Below are positions 20,701 to 33,272 of a stretch of DNA of 64,000 nucleotides, in pieces (position 1 is the stretch's first letter; the number at the start of each line of letters is the position of its first letter). This DNA is from Lates calcarifer (Eukaryota; Chordata; Actinopteri; Centropomidae): positions 9,648,396 to 9,712,395 of the forward strand of contig NC_066848.1 of NCBI RefSeq assembly GCF_001640805.2, read 5' to 3'. The position numbers were made by a program, and so were the translations under genes. The notes under the pieces were generated by a model. That model was not told where the DNA came from, ran no database searches, and saw only the letters and a program-made list of their open reading frames with translations.

Positions 20701-23588
20701 CAAACACCAGTTCTCTGGCCTGTCATCTGGATGCACTACATTATGTCATCCTCTTTTTATAGTGCAGTTTGAGACACATTCTAAATAAGGGGGCTCTTAC
20801 TAAGGGAAAGACTCATTCAAGACAATGCTAATGCATATGCATGACTGACAGAAATGTAAGCACAACCACTCAGTGATACTGAAGTGGAGGAAATCACTGC
20901 CATGCTGTGAGGGCTTGTTAGCATATAATATAAGCCTGCTCTACTTTTCCCTTCCCTATGGTCTTGTAGTCTTGCTGAGTTTTTGTGCTGTTTTCTGTGC
21001 TGTGCTGCTTCACTGCTGTATGGTTATCTAATGGTCTAGTTATCCACTCTGCGTCATACCACCTCCAGGAGTTCTTATATGATGCCTCTGTTATTTGGGA
21101 TGCGTGGGGAGGAGGACTATAGAGGCTTTGCATTTGTGGCATTAATCTCTATATTCAAACATGAATGGCGCCATGATCCACTGGAGAAAATGACTTTGTA
21201 AAAACATGGCTTTAATAAAAAAGAGAAATACCATACATGGTGTGTTGTAGGGCTGGGAAGTGAACCAAATTGTCTGACAACATAAATCTCTTGTTGAGCT
21301 AAACTAAGTCATGCTGCAGTTTTCAAGTAAATGTTTATATAGCTACAACAGACAATAAAATCTGACCACAAGTTTGTGGTTGTGCTCTTATATAATAGTT
21401 AAAAGCGTGACAAGGTGGCATTAGAGGTATTTGTGATAGAAAAAATGTCAAATTCTAAGTCTAAAGCAATAAGAGCTCAATTAAAATGAAAATGAATCTC
21501 CAGTTGTTTTTAATAATCATCATCAGACATTTCAACCATGCTCTGGTTAAAGCTCCTTAATTATAAGAATTTGCTTTTATCTCATATGAGCGGATATAGA
21601 AAATCTCCAGAAGCATGCGTTGGACAAAAGAAGTGATTTGAAGATAAAAAATCTGAATTTAGGAAATTGTAATTGTGAATTTTTTTGATATTCCATAAAT
21701 GAAGTGATTAATCAAGGCAGATTAATCAATACAGAAAATAATCATTAGTTGTGATCCTTGTTTATGGCTCTGTGAAATTGTTAATTAGACAGCAGGTTAA
21801 TGTCAACTAATGCTATTAACAAAAACTTACTATTAGCTAGTGCTCAAAAGTATGTGAATTTGGTTATGTTGGTATAATTTATCATTGACAAAATCATGTG
21901 TTCCCAGCAGTAGAGAAATCGTCCATCTCTCAGCCAGAGTTTGTTACTTTACACGAGAAACCTGTATAGGTGTTTAGAAGACTGTTTCATTTCAAGGTGT
22001 GAAAGAGAACAGTCTGCGGCTCTACATCAGAAAGAGGAGGATCTGCAGTGGAGCAATAAGCCACAGACACCTGTCACAGAGCAGTTAGGAGAGAGATTGT
22101 TGGGTCCGAAAAGTACCTGAAGTGGTTACACATCAGCTGCAAACTGGTCTGAGCTGACAACACAGAGGAAATGTACAAGCAAAGCCAGAGTGGACCGTCG
22201 TGTATTTCAATGCAAGCATTAACAAAAAAAAAAACACACACACACCTCCCACTTTACCTCAGTACAGCTGATGCAGCTACTCTGCTGAGCACCTTCAGCC
22301 TCCCCCTCATCCCCCTAAGGTGCAACATGGAGTGTTTAATGTGCGCTTTAGAGCCGACAGCCGTCAGGACTGTACAATTGTTTCTGTCCAAACAGCTCAA
22401 CGAAAAGGGTGATGGAGCCTGCGCTGCTTGGACAATCTATTCTTGACATTTAGTTTTCCTGTGCCCAAGTTTATGGTGTTTCTTGTGTTTTTGTTTTCTT
22501 CTGCTTTGGCCCCTGTGTCCCCATGGCAATCATGGGGTCATTAAAGTTTCATCCTATCTAATGAGAGTTTTATGTGCTGTGTGTTGGTTCTCCCCACTGA
22601 AGGCCTTATTCTGCTCCTGTGATGTGACTGATAAAGAGGTAGGGCGAGGACACATCTGGTGCTTAGGCTCCATTTTCTCTGACCCTTGTCAGTCTGCATT
22701 TAGATTGTTCGTGATAAAGCAAATGTATTATCACTTAACATTTAATAGCTTTAAGTTTAAAGGGGGAAAGTTAATTTTTTTTTAAACCACAAGGAGAAAT
22801 CCATCATATGATCTGCTGTCTAATGAGATATGGCAGCCTTGGTGAATTTTAAATTGTCAAAATACATTTCCATAATTGAAGATTGTTATTGATTTTATAC
22901 TCTGAGGCTTGGCTTTCACTGCAGAGCAATTAATCTTGCCTTAATTTTGAAACCCACCTCAGTGTTTGCATGTGCCTGTGTATGTGCCTACATTTGTGTC
23001 TGCCCATGTGACAAGGAAAAAAGCCAAAGCTGTGGCAGAGTGAGCGCGGTATGCTGGGACACTCTTCAGTGCGCTTACCTTTAAGTGGAATGGATTGCGG
23101 AGGTGCCTACAGAGAGGAACTGTTGTGAGCCTGTGTACTCCCCTGTGCTTGGCAACGGACCAGCTGCATTTCGCCAGAGCAGCATAGAGTACACACCCTG
23201 CCATCAGCTGTCGCTCTCACTAACCTCTGCCTAACGTGGCCCAGCTCGGCCCACTTCATCCCGCTCTTGCTTATTAAAATCCAGGGCTAATTGGGGAAAT
23301 AAAATGCGCAAAGGGAGGACCTGATGAAATGAGTGTGAGTGTGGAGGAGTGGATGACACAAAACACTTGATAAAGACTTGTTCACACGCACGGCTGTATG
23401 TATGGACACTTCCTTAGTTTTTGATGTCATTTCAGGAATGCGTGTGCTCTTGTGGCCAGGGGCTGACTTGCATGTGTCTTGTCATGTGTTGTTGACACTT
23501 GCTGGGAGTGAGAACCGTCCCAGGGTCCCAGGGCAAAGCGTGACCAGTTACCACACTTGCCTTTCCCCAGTCCTTTTCATCAAGAATC
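17725..23588. other. kcnma1 intron 1, first segment
   Basis: Mostly AT-rich unique-looking DNA. A G-rich stretch lies near 19860-20110 and a short TTG repeat near 19817-19832. No gene or recognised repeat element. Confidence 0.6.
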
Positions 23589-23825
23589 GGGCTGCAGCTA
23601 ATGATTATTTTCATTGGCATTAGTCTGTTGAGTAAATGAATATTTATTTAGTCTATAAAATGTCAGAAATCAGTAAAAATGCCCATTGTAATTCCCCACA
23701 GTGATATCTTAAGATTGCTTCTTTTGTCCAAACAACAATCCAAAATCCAAAGATATTCAATTCACAGTGATACAAAGCAGCGTTTTCTTTGGTAGGTGAC
23801 TTAAATGATTAATTAGTTTTAATAC
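23589..23825. mobile_element. degenerate fish MITE-like repeat (GGGCTGCA type), 3'-truncated
   Basis: Begins GGGCTGCAGCTAATGATTA and continues with TCTATAAAATGTCAGAAA, CCAAAGATATTCAATTCACA and ATGATTAATTAG. I recognise this order from a very common nonautonomous DNA-transposon-like repeat of bony fish that starts GGGCTGCAACTAACGATTA and ends with its inverted copy. Here the last ~40 bp with the second inverted terminus are missing and the copy is heavily mutated, so it is old and immobile. Superfamily (possibly hAT) is from memory and not certain. Confidence 0.75.
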
Positions 23826-25143
23826 CCAACAGAACAACAAAAGATGTGTGGAGATTATTCAGTGTTACATTAGTGTTGGAAACTTTGTTCTCTTTAAGAT
23901 CTTACTATCTTGATCTGCTTTTAAACTACACAGATGTAAAAATTGATACTAGACTGTAGCAACACACAGTAGATATACAATGCTTTGTGTTATTTTCTCA
24001 TGCTCCTCTAATATGGAATGTGTGACTCATGAGTTATTCTTCAGTGGAGATCCTCCCTTTTCTGAGCCCTAATCCCTAATTCTCTGGCCCTGATTTGATG
24101 GCCATCTAGGGACAACTCTAGTGTGCCATGCCGATGTATGTTAATCCACAGACAAGGAGAGGCCATATATCAGGCCAGACTATGTATATCGTGAGACAGA
24201 CACAGAGGTCCACCCCCTCCTGTACCCAAACTGTCCTGTCATGCTGTTATGTCTTCTTTGGCCAGTCACCAGACTATTAAAAGGACGTGCACGCCCCAGG
24301 AAGTATTCAGAGGTTAAAGGGCAGAGGGCAGGGGTGTACCTGGCTCCACAAAGGTGGGGGTGGGGGGAGTGCTAGACTGGCATTCCCATCATTGGAAATG
24401 TGTGATGGGGTCTAAGCCACCTGATCCTTGCCTAGTCAAACTGGCAGTGGAAAACCATTTGCATATAGATCTGCTGGTTGAGACCGGCAAGGCTAAGCTG
24501 GCACGGGAGGCCTGCAGGAGGGAGATAGCTAGCTAGTGCCTGGATAGCCAGCGGGATCAAGGCTTATAGTTTAGTCTACCAGCTTTCTTCCTCAGCTGTT
24601 GTTGTCCTTAAACAGCTTAACATCAGAGGAAGGGTGTGTGTGTATATGTGTGTCTGTAGGTTGGGTGCTCTCTGTATAGAAACACTGCCGCAGTTTCAGC
24701 GACTAGACATACAGGTTAAGCTGTGTTATTTTTAAATGGTGCTGATAATCGCACGTGGATATGCCTTGGTTTTGTGTGATTTAATAGGTATTTAAACTGT
24801 ATTTTGATAAGGACAGCAACATGTATTTTCCAATGGTGCCACTGCATACTGCTTTGTAATGCACATGGGATTCACTGTGTCTTTTGCAGCTTAATTGTCT
24901 TGCTCACTTATCTTCCTCAAATCTGCAAATGCTTGTGTTTTTGTATGTGAGAGTGACAGAAACAGACGTGAGAAACATTCTGGTCTCGCTGAATTGTTCA
25001 GTATTGCTTAGAGAATATGCACATGCAATGTTTGTCTGCTAGTCTTATACTGCCGAGATTCTCTCACAGACATTAAACTGTGTTCATATGGAGCAGTCAA
25101 ACCTTTATTTTAGGTTTGTCATACACAAGTGTATTCTATGTAT

Positions 25144-25191
25144 GGAAGGTTTGGACATTTCTAGGCTTAACTAGAAATGTCCAAACCTTCC
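25144..25191. repeat. perfect inverted repeat: 21-bp arms, 6-nt loop
   Basis: Arm 25144-25164 (starts GGAAGGTTTGGACATTT) and arm 25171-25191 (ends AAATGTCCAAACCTTCC) are exact reverse complements around the loop GCTTAA. Three or four further A-U/G-U pairs extend the stem in RNA (25140-25143 with 25192-25195). It is too short for a typical animal pre-miRNA stem but very strong as a cruciform or RNA hairpin. Confidence 0.95.
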
Positions 25192-25469
25192 GTGTCATTG
25201 CATTGAATAACAGCAACCAGACAGACCAGTACATGCACAGCCCTGGGACTAGTCTTTTCTGGTGCTGATTATCAGGCAGAGCCAGACATCTCCTATTCTC
25301 CCTCTTATTTTCACTCCATTCCCCCCAGCCCCAGCATCCACCCTCAGAAATCAGGGAAGCCTGTGGAGCACTTATATGTGGACATCAAAATGCAGTTAAC
25401 GTAATAATTGTCGCTTTGAGCTGTGTGCACTGATGCACAGAGAGAGAGAGAGTGTGACGGAGACAGAGA

Positions 25470-25498
25470 GGGGTGGGGTGGGGTGGGTTGGGGTGGGT
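25470..25498 (+). repeat. G-quadruplex-type G-run cluster
   Basis: Six successive G3-G4 runs separated by T or TT (GGGGTGGGGTGGGGTGGG, then TTGGGGTGGG) on the sense strand of kcnma1 intron 1. It fits the G3+N1-7 pattern for an intramolecular quadruplex. Confidence 0.85.
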
Positions 25499-27629
25499 GT
25501 ACGTGTAGAGGACACTGCAGTGACCTTCAAAGATCTCAGCAGGCTGTGTTTTTGCTTCCTGTTTTGAGATCAGCTCTCTCTTCCTAGCAACGTACATACA
25601 GCACATGGCTCTGTGAGGTCAACCAGGTGTGTGATCATAAAAGCAGAGCTTCCATTCTTAGAGAAGGTTAAGAAAGTGCCTGGATTACACATCACCACCA
25701 CCACCACCACAGCCACTGCACTTAGCAACCTTAGCAACCTCAGTTAACCTCCAAAGGGGCGAGGCTAATATGCTAATTGTCATTCTCCTTGCAGGCTAAC
25801 AGCAGGTTCAGGTTTCTCTCTGCTTGCCAGCAATGTGCCTTCATAGACACCATGCTACAATGCTAAGATTGCACCCCATTTGGCAGCGTCCCAGTCAGCG
25901 TCTATTAGTTAAGTGTGCACTAGACACTAATAAAATGGAATGTTTTTTATGGGGAAATGCAAGTTCGACTGACAGTGAAGGGCAGCCTACAAGTTGAACC
26001 CTGTTCAGCCAAAGTGAGCGGACCTGCTACACAATGATTTTACCTCTTGACTTCTTCTGACATTTTCCAGAGTGGCTGCGCAGAATGAATAGCCCAGCTG
26101 TCAATTACAGCCTTGTTTGATGCTTGCAAAAGTGAAATCCCAGAAGGTCCTGTCTCATTCAGGTTCTGTCTGCTGCCCGACATTGCTCTGAAAACTGTGA
26201 AATGTATCTAGATGTGAACCAAGTGAGGCAGACCAATTTCAGAGTGACATGAGCTGTGTAAGATGATGCGCCTAGTGTTGAGCCCCAAATGACAGCATGT
26301 GTAGACATCATGTACAGATGATGCACAGAGTGCATGGGTTCATTGTTGGATGTCTCATTAAAGATGGATGATAATGTAGAGCTCCCATGCTGCTCTCTGA
26401 CAGCCTATGCCTTTGAGATTAAGAAACACTGTAATTGGTCAGTAGCTGTAAGGCTATTAAATTGCCTAGCTGCCCTCCTGGGCATCATTTGAACGGTAGA
26501 TATTTTAATCTGTAAATTTACTGTAAGTATCTTTCACATGATCAGAAGCCACTTTGAATATCATGGATGCACTTATACATTAATGGCAAACAATGCAGAT
26601 ACAAATGTAACTGATGATCTCCTCCACTGATAATGTGCTATTAGTGTTGATGTCAGTGATTCCCATAGACAGTTGTGTATTACTGTTAATGAGCCTCATT
26701 AGAAACCATGCAAATTCATACGCTTGACTGCTCACATGCCCATACTCACAGTCTCACAGAGATATAGAATAAATGCATTTGTATGAACTATTTGGACTGG
26801 TTGTCATTTCAGTCAGCATATACTTGTATGTATCACTGATAATACGTTTATCCATTATAGGTACACTCATGGGGGTTGAACTAGAATAGGCTATAGATTT
26901 ACTTGTTATAGCCTCTGTGCCAGATGTGATGTCTCATTCTTTGGTCCCGTCTTGTCAGATGGACTTGCATAATGTTTGGGAGTGTACATGTTTCCTTTCA
27001 ACACATGCCTCCCTTTCCTTTTCATAGCTGCTGTTTGTGTATGTAGAGTTGTGGATTAGTCTGTAGGAGTGCTTTTGTAGTGTAGTCAAATTGTAAAGCC
27101 AGTTTTTCTGTGTTACAATGGAAATAGAGTGGTGATATCAGTCCGGAGATTAGGTTACAGAAATGTAGCGCCATGGTAATTATTTGAAATATTAGAATCC
27201 AAAATAGATTGCAGCATTGTCGACTGTTGGCTCAGAGATTGTTATATGTGAGAATGCTTGATTCTGAATGACAGGCAGATGTACGCATGCATGATAAGAA
27301 AGTAATTTGTAATATTGTTTCAGCACTGATGGTTATTGCTCCTTGCTGTTGCTTCCCTCACTATTGCCAGTCAGGATTCACACTCTGGATGCCTCTGGAT
27401 AGTTTGTGGTCTGTGTTGAAATGTGTGGTTCAATTATGATGTTGACCAGGGGAGCAGAAGGGATTAGTTCTAATATTCAGACAACGTAATGCTGTCTACA
27501 GTGCTCATCTGAGACGTGGAATCCATTGGCCACGGTGACACACAGCAGTTGTGCTCCATCTCTGTGTTTTGGCAGGATGTATTAAACATGATGGCCATAG
27601 GCTTCAGCTATTCTGCACAAGTGAAGATT

Positions 27630-27646
27630 TTCAGCACCATGGAGAG
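27630..27646 (+). promoter_or_regulatory. candidate REST/NRSF site (RE1)
   Basis: TTCAGCACCATGGAGAG satisfies every position of the 17-bp RE1 consensus NTYAGMRCCNNRGMSAG. REST silences neuronal genes outside neurons, and ion-channel genes are typical targets (family knowledge). It sits about 10 kb into intron 1 of the BK channel gene. Motif match only; occupancy is inferred. Confidence 0.55.
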
Positions 27647-29647
27647 CTCAGGAAGGGGCGACTGAGCAGGGCCTCTCATACACATATATTTGTAGCTATG
27701 TCTGTGCTGTTGAGTACTTAAAAAAGTTTGTGATATAAAAATATAGATGGGGAAAAGTAAGCTGGCTTTAATAGAGAAGATTGGCTCATATTCTTTAGTG
27801 ATATTAAAGTAAATTTCTCTATAAATACACTTACAAGCAGTTTTCATAAGGTTTCAATGTTCAAATTGATTGAATGGGAAGAAAAATTGAATTCAACTGC
27901 ATGTGCCACTAATGTTATATCTTTACTTTATGGACTTACATCGTTCTGTAGCAATAGACATGAAAATTTCAGCTCGATACAACTCCAATCTCATACAGCA
28001 GCTCCCAGGTCTTTAAGTAGCGCTCAGGGAGTGAACAAGGAGTCGGAGTCATTGCATCTCAAAAGCAGAGTTTAATTGGTTGCGTTGAAACTAAGCGGGG
28101 ATGTGAACAGGTTGCTAATCTAGCAGCAGTGGAGTGGTGGTGGTGCATGGCAGGACTATCTGAATATCCCTGTGTGTTGCACAGTCCATGATAAGGAGCT
28201 GGTAGTGCAGCATCTGGTGGAAAACTGGTGTAAGATCAAAGTAAGGTTTTTCTTCATGCCTTGCACACTCAGTATATCATCACAACACAGCATTCTCCTC
28301 TTGAAATCCAATGTATGATGGCAGAATAGAATTACACTGAGTTAGAATTATCAAACATAAGGCAGACTGACAGAAAGTTCAAAGTTCTGTGCAAGTGCAA
28401 GTGTTGCATGCAACAAACATACTAAAGATAGTGTTATTCTTAGACATGAACCAGTAGTGGGGCTAAAAATGTAAGGTTTGTCATAAGGTGGGGATAAAGG
28501 AAAGGGTTTATCCCCCTGGGAGCACTGGCTCAGCAAATTTCATGGCAATCTTCTTATTAGATTATGCATATTAGATTGCATTATGTGCAAAGTTGACGTT
28601 TTGGCCTAAGGGGTACCACTGGGAAGAAGGTCGTGAGTGCTCAGAGCCGAAAGGGTTCATTCTTTGGAGAACGTAAATGTGTTTCAATTCAGTAAATGCC
28701 ATGGATGTAAAATTTCTTGTGTAACTGAAGATTTTGTCCTGCAGAAATCAATCCGTTAAAATAATTCAGAGAAAAGAGTCAGAGAAAATCTTACTGTTGT
28801 GTGTGAGTGCAGCATGTAAAAAACAGAATGAAGCCAAGAATTCTTTTTACCATGCCCACTAGAAAACATAGTTGGCCAAGCCATTTCAAGAGAAAAGGCC
28901 TCAGTGTTTAGGACTAACTGATTATTTTTGGCAAATTGAAGAAACCCTTAAATTTCATAATGGAAGATTGTTATGTTTTACAGTTAAAAGTTGAAAAATA
29001 AACCTGTGACTGATCTCTGGTGGACCAAAGAAGAAAGCTGTTTCTACACTACTGCAGACATATTTTTGGTATTATTATACTGATGATATAGATATATGTG
29101 GTGTGCATTTACATCAGCATGTCCTCTAAAGGTGGCTTGTTAAACACTTGAGTAACTGTAAAAACATTCCACTGAAAGAATCCATAAGGACTAAATTGCT
29201 TTGTTTTCCCTGCAGCACAGGGCTAAGAGATTTTGAATAAAAACAGTTTTTTGCCGACAGGAGTGGGTTGGCACATCTGCAGGAACAGGCAGTAATGGTC
29301 TGAAATCTTGAGGGAGTGGGTGTGTGTGGGACTGAAAGAACTATCCCACACAGACCTTTAATTGAGACTTTAAAAATGACATTAACGCACAGAGACACAC
29401 TCTTAAGTGCAGTAATTTGTTATGTCCTGACAAAAGGGAGAAGAAAACAAAAAAAATCCTTCTCTCAAATCATTTCTGCTCAGTAATTGTGACTGCCAGT
29501 AATAGATTTGGTGAGATGGTTGGATTTTGGGATGGAAAAAAAAGATAGAAAGAAAAATGTATAAAGGGGGAAGTTTAAATTCAGCTTTCCACCAGTGCCA
29601 AATAGATTCAGACTGACTGTAAATAAAGATTCTGAGATTTCCTGGCT

Positions 29648-29815
29648 TGAAATCTGTTGATGTCATTGTCAGCCATAATTTCAGTGACAAACAAATTGCA
29701 TTTCATGTGACTGCCTCACAATAAAAGCCACCATGTGTTTCATGAGTTTTAATATCTAGCAGCAGCAGTAGAAAATGTTTTTTTTTTTTTTTTTTTGCAC
29801 TAACCGTAACTTAGT
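29648..29815. repeat. dispersed repeat copy 1 (pair with 47338-47508)
   Basis: Shares with 47338-47508, in the same order, TGTCAGC, CACTGACAAA-like CAGTGACAAA, TGTGACTGCCTCACAA, TTTTAAT, TAGCAGCAG, AAAATGTTT and TTGCACTAACCGTAACTT. Both copies are diverged. A T19 run (29778-29796) interrupts this copy. Class unknown. Confidence 0.7.
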
Positions 29816-31857
29816 ACAGCTCTGATGTGGCTGTAGGCGAGTGAACTATATGGATTACATGTATGCATAGTTTTTTGTGAATCCCTTGTGCATTTGAATC
29901 CAGTATGGGTATGGCAGACTCCATAGAGAGGTAGTGACAGAACAATTTATTTTTTGACAACAGCAAATACATAACATGATTTGATCTTATATTTTTCTTC
30001 TCATATTTTTGTCTTTCTTGTTATACGAATTACATTTCTGTACATTATTCATCTGCTCCCATAACCTTGCCACGCTTCCTATTACAGCTGATCCTGTGCA
30101 TTTCTGGGAAGCATAAACATCTAAGAACTTTACTTGTCTACTGTGCTTAATGATTGATATCCTGATTGAGTGAATGATGGAGAAGGTCAGTACTGATGGA
30201 CAGAGGTGGGTATTGTTTTTAGTTTTGCTGCCCTGTTCTCTGATCTCTGAAAGGGGCTGGAATAGGAGACCGCTGAGCTTAGCAGCTGATCTATTGCACG
30301 TTGTCTCAAGTGAACATGAGCAACGGAAGTATGCTGGAAAGTGTTCAGAAAGCCATAGGCTTTTATCTTCCTCCTCTCTATCAGCCTATTCTTTTTAATT
30401 TCCCCCCTTGCTGACTTAATATCCTTGTTTTTTTTTAATCTGTTTTAGTTTCCATATGTTAGTATTTTCCCTCTGTCTACAATTTATCTTTTTCCCTTTC
30501 ATTGCCCACATCACTCTCTTCATCTTACTCTCTCCCTTTCTCCTGTCTTAAAGTGTCTTCATGTGTCATTATCCTTCAGGTCTCTCTTATGTTCCCCCAA
30601 AGAAGCCACAGTCTGTGAATTTGGTAGCCAGGCAAAACCGGTCTCTTCTGGGGATCCCTCGTTGTTCATTTGGCCCTCTAGGCCTCAGGGATATACACAC
30701 AGTGGGGATGGATCATAAGTGATATCACAAATGACATGTGGAAACTTGTTAAGCATTGTTAAAACACCAGAAAAGACTTGCCATCACCAGTCACTCAGAA
30801 TTAAAGATTATGACAAGATAGGGTTGAAAGGGAGAAAGTTGAACAGTAGGAAGGGAGTAAACAGATGTTATTGTCAACTGTCAGTTTTTGTCAATTTATG
30901 AGAGCATTAATTGCCCTCTTCCCATTTATTTGGTAGGGATTTACCCTTCCACTTTAGGAATTTGACCCCTGCTCAGGGGATCAGAAATGGATTATTTCTG
31001 TGACTTGGAGAAGGAGCCTTTCACCTGTCTCAAAAGGGATAAGGGTCAAAGTTGACAAGGGTCAAAGGAGAAATTAGCCGTCTGCATGTTCTCACATGAC
31101 AGGCCGGTGAGCAGAACAGAGGCGGGGTGTCTTTTGAGGTGAAACCCTACCTATGCAAGCTTCACTGCTGCTGTTTCCTCTTCCTGTGGGACTAGCTCCA
31201 TCCTGCTAAGATGGCTGCTCTGTAATTACTCTGACGCGCAGCCTCTGACCATCACTGCCATGCTCCCTGTCGATCAAAGCAGCCCATTCTTGGCGAGGGG
31301 TGCATGTGGGTGTGAGAAATACAGGCTTTATGTGATTTAAAAATGCATGCTAGGCGATAAGAACAAAGACACGCAAGTCAGGAAATACATCTCCTTGTTA
31401 TAAATAGATAAAGAGGATCTTTCTTATCCTTGTTCAGCCTTCCAGAGTCTAGTCATTACGTCCATTTCCACACTCCGGTCCAATAACACAGAGAAAGAGA
31501 GCTTCTTTGTTACACTGCAGCTACTTTAGATAAGGACATTTTCACACAAAAACATTTAATTATCCAAAATATTATGAATTCATCAGTCTTATCCGGTGAT
31601 GTCTTGACTTTTCATCAGTCTTTGCAGAGTAGTGAAATACGGAGAGGAGACTTGGAACAGCAGTGGGCAGAGCGGCAGTGGCTGTGATATATAGAGATTG
31701 CAATGCATAATGTGATTTACTGCTGTCTCTGGGCCAGCCTTGGCCCTGCTGTTTTTATTCACACGTAATATAGCACACACACATACACACACACACTAAC
31801 ACAGACACAGACATCTTCACCAAACCCCACACAATCACACACACACACACACACACA

Positions 31858-31903
<46 letters not shown>

Positions 31904-32069
31904 ATTAAAAGCATTAGAAGTCTGACATTTAGGCTGTTCATGCCACACAGGTGGTAGTTTACTTTTCTGTGCAACCTCTGTGTCTCAGTATGTGTATACA
32001 GATTCAAGGCAGGACAGTTTGAAAGGAGGTGGTGCTGGAATCAAATAAACCGGGGGTCCAGAGAGTAGT
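29816..32069. other. kcnma1 intron 1, third segment
   Basis: AT-rich intron, ending with an uninterrupted-then-interrupted CA microsatellite at 31836-31902. No gene seen. Confidence 0.6.
31836..31902. repeat. (CA)n microsatellite
   Basis: About 33 CA units with one CAGACA interruption; further broken CA runs lie upstream (31773-31800). Confidence 0.97.
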
Positions 32070-32350
32070 CAGTTTTAAAGGATAAGTTTTTGGAGAATAT
32101 GCTTTCTTGCCAAGAGTTAGATGAGATTAATGGGCTGATACTGTTGTCATGTCTGTATAGTAAAAATGAAGCTCCTGCCCAGAGACTTGATGCAGGGGAA
32201 ATTGCTTGTCTGGCTCTGTCCGAAGGTGACAGAATCGGTTTGCACCTTACCAGTTAAAACATATCTTAACTGTTTAATCCATACAAAAATCAAAGTGTAA
32301 AAGTGACAAATTGCAAGCAACCAGCTGAGACCCCAGGTTACTTGTCCTGA
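32070..32350 (+). repeat. degenerate percomorph-type interspersed repeat
   Basis: Contains, in order, TTCTTGCCAAGAGTTAGATGA, TCATGTCTGTATAGTAAA, ATGAAGCT, TGGCTCTGTCCGAAGGT, CAGTTAAAACATATCTTAAC, GTTTAATCCATACAAAAA and AAGTGTAAAAGTGACAA. I recognise this series from a very abundant interspersed repeat of percomorph fish. The copy is mutated and lacks the CTTAGCTTAGCATAAAGACTGG block usually found between the TATGAAGCT and TGGCTCTGTCC parts. Its class (SINE-like or MITE) is not resolved here. Confidence 0.75.
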
Positions 32351-33213
32351 AATCAAATAAACATACTCCCAAAATGTTGAACTAAATATTATTGCGTATT
32401 ATAACCTCAGCTTACATGGCGCAGCTCCATTAGTGGAGTAAATGCTTGCTTTCACATGCATACAATGGCGCACTTATAAATACTGTATATAGTGTCAGTC
32501 TGTAGTATTTCTGGCTTTGTGTTGTAAAGTCTGACCTAACTTTTACCTCCTGGAAGGCCATGACCTTTTGGTTTCTGGTTCATAAAGGAGCAAGGTTCAT
32601 TTTTTGTGACACAGGGAAAGTAATGGCCCTACCTTGTTAAAGGACTTACCCAGGAGAATGCCGATTTGTAGGTTTAATAGTCAAATAATTTTTTTATGTT
32701 TTGAGTTCAAATTTCCCAAGCATTGTTCTTGCATGCCAAAATATATTAGAATTATATTTTCACATCCACTTCTACGTGCACACCTATGGCCCTTAACTGC
32801 AGTTTGCCTTTTGGGATTTTTGAAACGAGGGAGAAAACAAGACAATTAAATATTTCCAACCAAAGGGTTTGGTGCTCAGAAGTCGTCTCTGTCTGTGCGT
32901 CAACAGCGTTCAGAGGCAAATTGCAGTTTTTTTTTTTGTTGTTTTCCCATTCCAGTTACTGCCGGGGCTAGATGCTTTCTGTCCTCCTCTCTGTTCTGGG
33001 AAAACAAAACAACAAAGAACAGCTGGGAGCTCCCTATAGTTTTAAAGGTGACTCTGCTCTTGTTTGTACCAGATATTGTTTAAACTAGAAAATGGCTTGA
33101 AATTACATTCTTTATTAACTCTGTGTTTTTGCTCAAAACTATGTGTAGGTTTTTTTGTGGTAATTCCATAATTGTGTATTTATAAGTCATTATGCTTCCA
33201 GAGTGGTAATCAT

Positions 33214-33272
33214 TAAGTCCTCAGTTATGGACTGTGATGATTTTTCCCCATCACAGTTATACTGAGGACTTA
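33214..33272. repeat. imperfect inverted repeat (hairpin)
   Basis: Left arm 33214-33239 (TAAGTCCTCAGT, TATGGACTGTGATG) pairs with right arm 33249-33272 (CATCACAGT, TATACTGAGGACTTA) with one small internal bulge and a 9-nt loop (ATTTTTCCC). About 22 pairs. Isolated in kcnma1 intron 1 with no flanking target-site duplication that I can see. Confidence 0.88.

Larger units (their letters stand above)
23826..29647. other. kcnma1 intron 1, second segment
   Basis: AT-rich intron with a G-rich run (24353-24368), the perfect hairpin at 25144-25191, a G-quadruplex-type tract at 25470-25498, an (ACC)n run at 25693-25710 and the RE1-type site at 27630-27646. No coding region. Confidence 0.6.

Noticed and set aside
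21246..21310. TAGGGCTGGGAAGTGAACC as another GGGCTGGGCGATATGG-type element
   Set aside because: Only the first ~10 bases fit and no inverted end is visible.
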